Shown: piece by piece, positions 61,934 to 64,000 of the stretch
How positions within the stretch are numbered: position 1 is the stretch's first letter
Layout of the letters: each line of letters begins with the position of its first letter
Assembly (NCBI GenBank): GCA_012729015.1
Contig: JAAYDY010000041.1
Coordinates: 62,001 to 126,000, forward strand
Reading direction: 5' to 3'
Length of the DNA stretch: 64,000 bases
Origin: Phycisphaerae bacterium
Lineage (GTDB): Bacteria; Planctomycetota; Phycisphaerae; FEN-1346; JAACEH01
Program-made: the position numbers and the translations under genes
Notes under the pieces: model-generated
The model's input: only the letters and a program-made list of their open reading frames with translations
What the model was told of the DNA's origin: nothing
Databases searched by the model: none

Positions 61934-63061
61934 TCAGTAGTGGCAACCCCGTTGCGAGCCCCCCGACACCCCACGCGACAGACGCAATCGCCCGCCCCGA
62001 CGCCTCCCCACCACACCCTCCGGCAACTCCAGACGCTGCCCCCCGACGGCCCCGCTCACCGTACGCCACAGCGACTCCAGATGCTCCCACCCGATCCCCC
62101 GACGCCCAGCCCCCAGATGCTCCAACGCCGCCAGTATCAGCTCCCCGCACACCACCGGACCGCACCCGCGCAGCACCTCGATCCGAAACTCCACCGAACG
62201 AGACGTCGCCGACCAGACCGCCTCGTCCCACGCCAACGCCGCCTCCGACGCCACGTGACGCTGAAGCCGACCCATCTGCGACGCCAACGACGCCAAACGC
62301 GACCCCAGACCCGGCGCGTAATCCCGCTCCAGCAACGGCAACAGCTTGTGCCGCACGCGGTTACGCACCATCGCCATGCTCCGGTTCGTCTCGTCCTCCA
62401 TACTCTCCAGGCCGCGCGACGACAGGTACGCCATCACCTCCTCCCGCGTCACCTCCAGCAGCGGACGGATCACCACAATGCCGCTGTCCGGCGCAATCGG
62501 ACGCTCCAACGGCATCCCCGACAGACCCCGGACCCCGCTGCCGCGAAGAAAATTCATCAGCACCGTCTCGCTCTGGTCGTCCCGATGGTGGCCCAGCGCC
62601 ACACGGTCCGCCCCGCACTGTTCCGCCGCACGACGCAGAAACTCATACCGAACGCTCCGCGCCGCCTCCTCCACCCCCTGCCCCCGACGCGACGCCTCCG
62701 ACGCCACGTCCGCCCGCTCCACCACCACCCCCACGCCCCACTGCCGAGCCAACTCCCGCACAAACGCCTCGTCCCGACCCGCCGTCCGACGAAGACCGTG
62801 GTTCAGATGACCCAGCACCACCTCGAACCGACCACGCCCCCCCGCGGCACGCCCACTCGCACGTCGCGCCCCCGGTCCGGCCGGCCCCTGCGGCCCTGCA
62901 CCACCCCTCGATCCCGACAGTTCCAGAAGAATCGACCCCAACGCCACGCTGTCCGGACCCCCGCTCACAGCCGCCAACACCCGGCTTCCGTCCGGAATCA
63001 GTCCACAGCGACGCACCGTCGCCGACACCGCCTGCACCGTCTTATGACGCGATCGTCTCAT
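61934..63061 (-). CDS. tilS: tRNA(Ile)-lysidine synthetase
   Basis: This is a 375-residue PP-loop ATPase that makes lysidine at C34 of tRNA-Ile(CAU). The PP-loop is VLAAVSGGPDSVAL. GHLNHGLRRTAGRDEAFV, VALGHHRDDQSETVLMNFLRG and the NRVRHKLLPLLE segment are typical of TilS. A Gly/Arg/Ala-rich insertion (about 50-78) after the PP-loop helix is unusual. The C-terminal domain is short. The ATG lies 9 bases after a perfect TATAAT with no Shine-Dalgarno sequence, so a leaderless mRNA is predicted. Confidence 0.95.
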   Translation of the reverse strand: MRRSRHKTVQAVSATVRRCGLIPDGSRVLAAVSGGPDSVALGSILLELSGSRGGAGPQGPAGPGARRASGRAAGGRGRFEVVLGHLNHGLRRTAGRDEAFVRELARQWGVGVVVERADVASEASRRGQGVEEAARSVRYEFLRRAAEQCGADRVALGHHRDDQSETVLMNFLRGSGVRGLSGMPLERPIAPDSGIVVIRPLLEVTREEVMAYLSSRGLESMEDETNRSMAMVRNRVRHKLLPLLERDYAPGLGSRLASLASQMGRLQRHVASEAALAWDEAVWSATSRSVEFRIEVLRGCGPVVCGELILAALEHLGAGRRGIGWEHLESLWRTVSGAVGGQRLELPEGVVGRRRGGRLRLSRGVSGGSQRGCHY

Positions 63062-63070
63062 ATGCCGCCC

Positions 63071-63101
63071 ATTATACCCCCCCGCCCCCCCGCCGCGTCA
63101 A
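63071..63101 (-). promoter_or_regulatory. Promoter of tilS, leaderless geometry
   Basis: On the minus strand TTGACG (63096-63101) and a perfect TATAAT (63071-63076) are separated by 19 bases of nearly pure G/C. The -10 ends 9 bases before the ATG. Confidence 0.55.
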
Positions 63102-63130
63102 CCGCCCACGCCGCCCGGGTAGCGTCAAGC

Positions 63131-63400
63131 GCGTAGGGTGGGTCCCCCGGACCCACGCGTCCGCGATGAACGCCCCGTCCGAAGCGCGCCGGTGCCATGC
63201 CTGCCCCGTCAGGCATGCCGAACGCCAGCGCGTAGGGTGGGTCCCCCGGACCCACGCGCCGAACGCCCCGCAGCGCGTAGGGTGGCTGCTTGCAGCCACG
63301 CGGTCCCCGTCAACGCGCGTGCGAAGCACGCTCCTCCACCCCTCGCCCTGCTTGCAGGCAGGGGTGCCCCGAGCGCCGCTCGGGGCGGTGAGGGTCCAAC
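63131..63400. repeat. Composite palindromic repeat region (A, F, A, A', B)
   Basis: A units lie at 63131-63159 and 63230-63258, the palindrome CATGCCTG/CAGGCATG at 63196-63217, an A' unit at 63275-63303 and a B unit at about 63318-63400. Order and spacing of A, A' and B match 2431-2605. Confidence 0.85.
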
Positions 63401-63429
63401 GCCAGAGACCCCCCCCGCCCGAAATCGGT

Positions 63430-63458
63430 TTGATTCCTGTGCCGCGCCGTCCTATCAT
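63430..63458 (+). promoter_or_regulatory. Candidate promoter of the edge-cut membrane protein gene
   Basis: TTGATT (63430-63435) and TATCAT (63453-63458) are separated by 17 bases, about 88 bases before the GTG start. Confidence 0.4.
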
Positions 63459-63545
63459 GGTCCATCATTGGGTGGCTTGCCTTTCGATGTGACGCAGATT
63501 CCTGTATTCGCAGCACCGCCGAGCTTTCGACCGAGGGACATTCGC

Positions 63546-64000
63546 GTGTCGCACCTGCCTTCCGATCTCACGCTTCGCGTCGGCCAGGACTACACCACGC
63601 GGCAACTCGTCCGCGAGGCCCTGCGCGCCTGCCGCCGCAACTTCTGGCCCGCCGTCGGCTGCATGCTCCTGGTCGGCCTCATCGTCTGGCTGCCCGTGGG
63701 CGTCGTGACGCTTGGATGCTCTTGCTTCGGCCCGATCTTCGGCCCGGCCCTGTTCGCCGTCGTCTACGTCCTGGCAGGCATCCACATCATGGCCGGCTAC
63801 GGCTGGTCCGCCGTCTGCACCTTCGACGACCGTCGCATGCGGGCCGACGACCTCTTCTTCCCGTTCCGCACCCGCTACACCACCCTCCTGCTCTTGGCCC
63901 TGGTCGAGACCGCCGCAGCCGCCATCCCCGCCGTCCTGTCGATCGTCCTCGGCGTGATCATCCTCGTCCGAAGCGGCGGATCCTTCGGCCCAGGCGGCAT
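63546..64000 (+). CDS. Polytopic membrane protein, N-terminal part (cut by window edge)
   Basis: The frame opens at a GTG (63546) nine bases after GAGGG and runs off the window, giving about 151 residues. After a soluble N-terminus (SHLPSDLTLRVGQDYTTRQL) come three hydrophobic helices (about 38-58, 62-82 and 118-142) separated by RRMRADDLFFPFRTRY. The pattern resembles DUF975-type or glycerophosphodiester-linked membrane domains, but the visible part is too short to assign. Third-position GC is high, as in neighbouring real genes. Confidence 0.7.
   Translation, partial: MSHLPSDLTLRVGQDYTTRQLVREALRACRRNFWPAVGCMLLVGLIVWLPVGVVTLGCSCFGPIFGPALFAVVYVLAGIHIMAGYGWSAVCTFDDRRMRADDLFFPFRTRYTTLLLLALVETAAAAIPAVLSIVLGVIILVRSGGSFGPGG

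Noticed and set aside
59789..63136. 1115-residue plus-strand frame opposite pilM and tilS
   Set aside because: Arg/Pro/His-rich translation, no start signals, antisense to recognised genes.

Overview
The window is high-G+C bacterial chromosome carrying 47 supportable protein genes (one cut at each edge) and one tRNA gene. No rRNA or other phylogenetic marker is present, so the taxon is inferred. A PEP-CTERM sorting signal, an MJ0042-type zinc-finger membrane protein, abundant Gfo/Idh and amidohydrolase genes, a siroheme decarboxylase-type heme gene and a PilM/secretin locus of unfamiliar composition together suggest a planctomycete-like bacterium (Planctomycetota, possibly Phycisphaerae or a neighbour).

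Layout. 1-10 kb: an edge-cut Gfo/Idh/MocA oxidoreductase, a GH3 hexosaminidase, a family-4 uracil-DNA glycosylase, a glutaredoxin-thioredoxin reductase fusion with a DUF486 membrane protein, a PEP-CTERM protein, a hydrolase/zinc-finger pair and an isocitrate dehydrogenase-family enzyme. 10-17 kb: a compact accessory unit made of a rifampicin-phosphotransferase-like enzyme and a TetR regulator with two DNA-binding domains, flanked by related repeats; then an lsrF/lsrE-like/SDR operon. 17-24 kb: lipoproteins, leuD, a DUF2148 protein, a RodA with a large insertion, and fhs. 24-31 kb: a heme-precursor operon (amidohydrolase, ahbB, precorrin-2 dehydrogenase, hemA, GT-C glycosyltransferase). 31-38 kb: a small Cys-rich gene behind a sigma-54-like promoter, a sigma-54 activator, and a divergent dacB/FAD oxidoreductase/hypothetical group. 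38-42 kb: a GIY-YIG gene beside tRNA-Ala and a degenerate copy of that tRNA's 3' region, a HEAT-repeat protein and a compositionally atypical secreted protein. 42-46 kb: uronate isomerase-like, sugar isomerase and amidohydrolase genes. 46-52 kb: a stand-alone IMP cyclohydrolase domain, then dnaK (with a near-perfect sigma-54 promoter) and clpB. 52-62 kb: a type IV pilus/type II secretion-like operon (PilM-PilN fusion, PilO-like protein, unknown bitopic protein, secretin). 62-64 kb: tilS and an edge-cut membrane protein.

The gaps are filled with several families of palindromic repeats. They share a constant frame, but their hairpin arms change in a compensated way. Several genes (tetR, udg, tilS and a lipoprotein) have a -10 box only 6-9 bases before the start codon, which predicts leaderless transcripts.

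The most unusual items are the tandem-HTH TetR/rph-like unit with its consensus leaderless promoter and overlapping operator, the orphan lsrF-lsrE pair, the sigma-54 promoter of dnaK, and the covarying intergenic hairpins. All function calls rest on reading motifs in the sequence and on recalled family knowledge; no database search was run.
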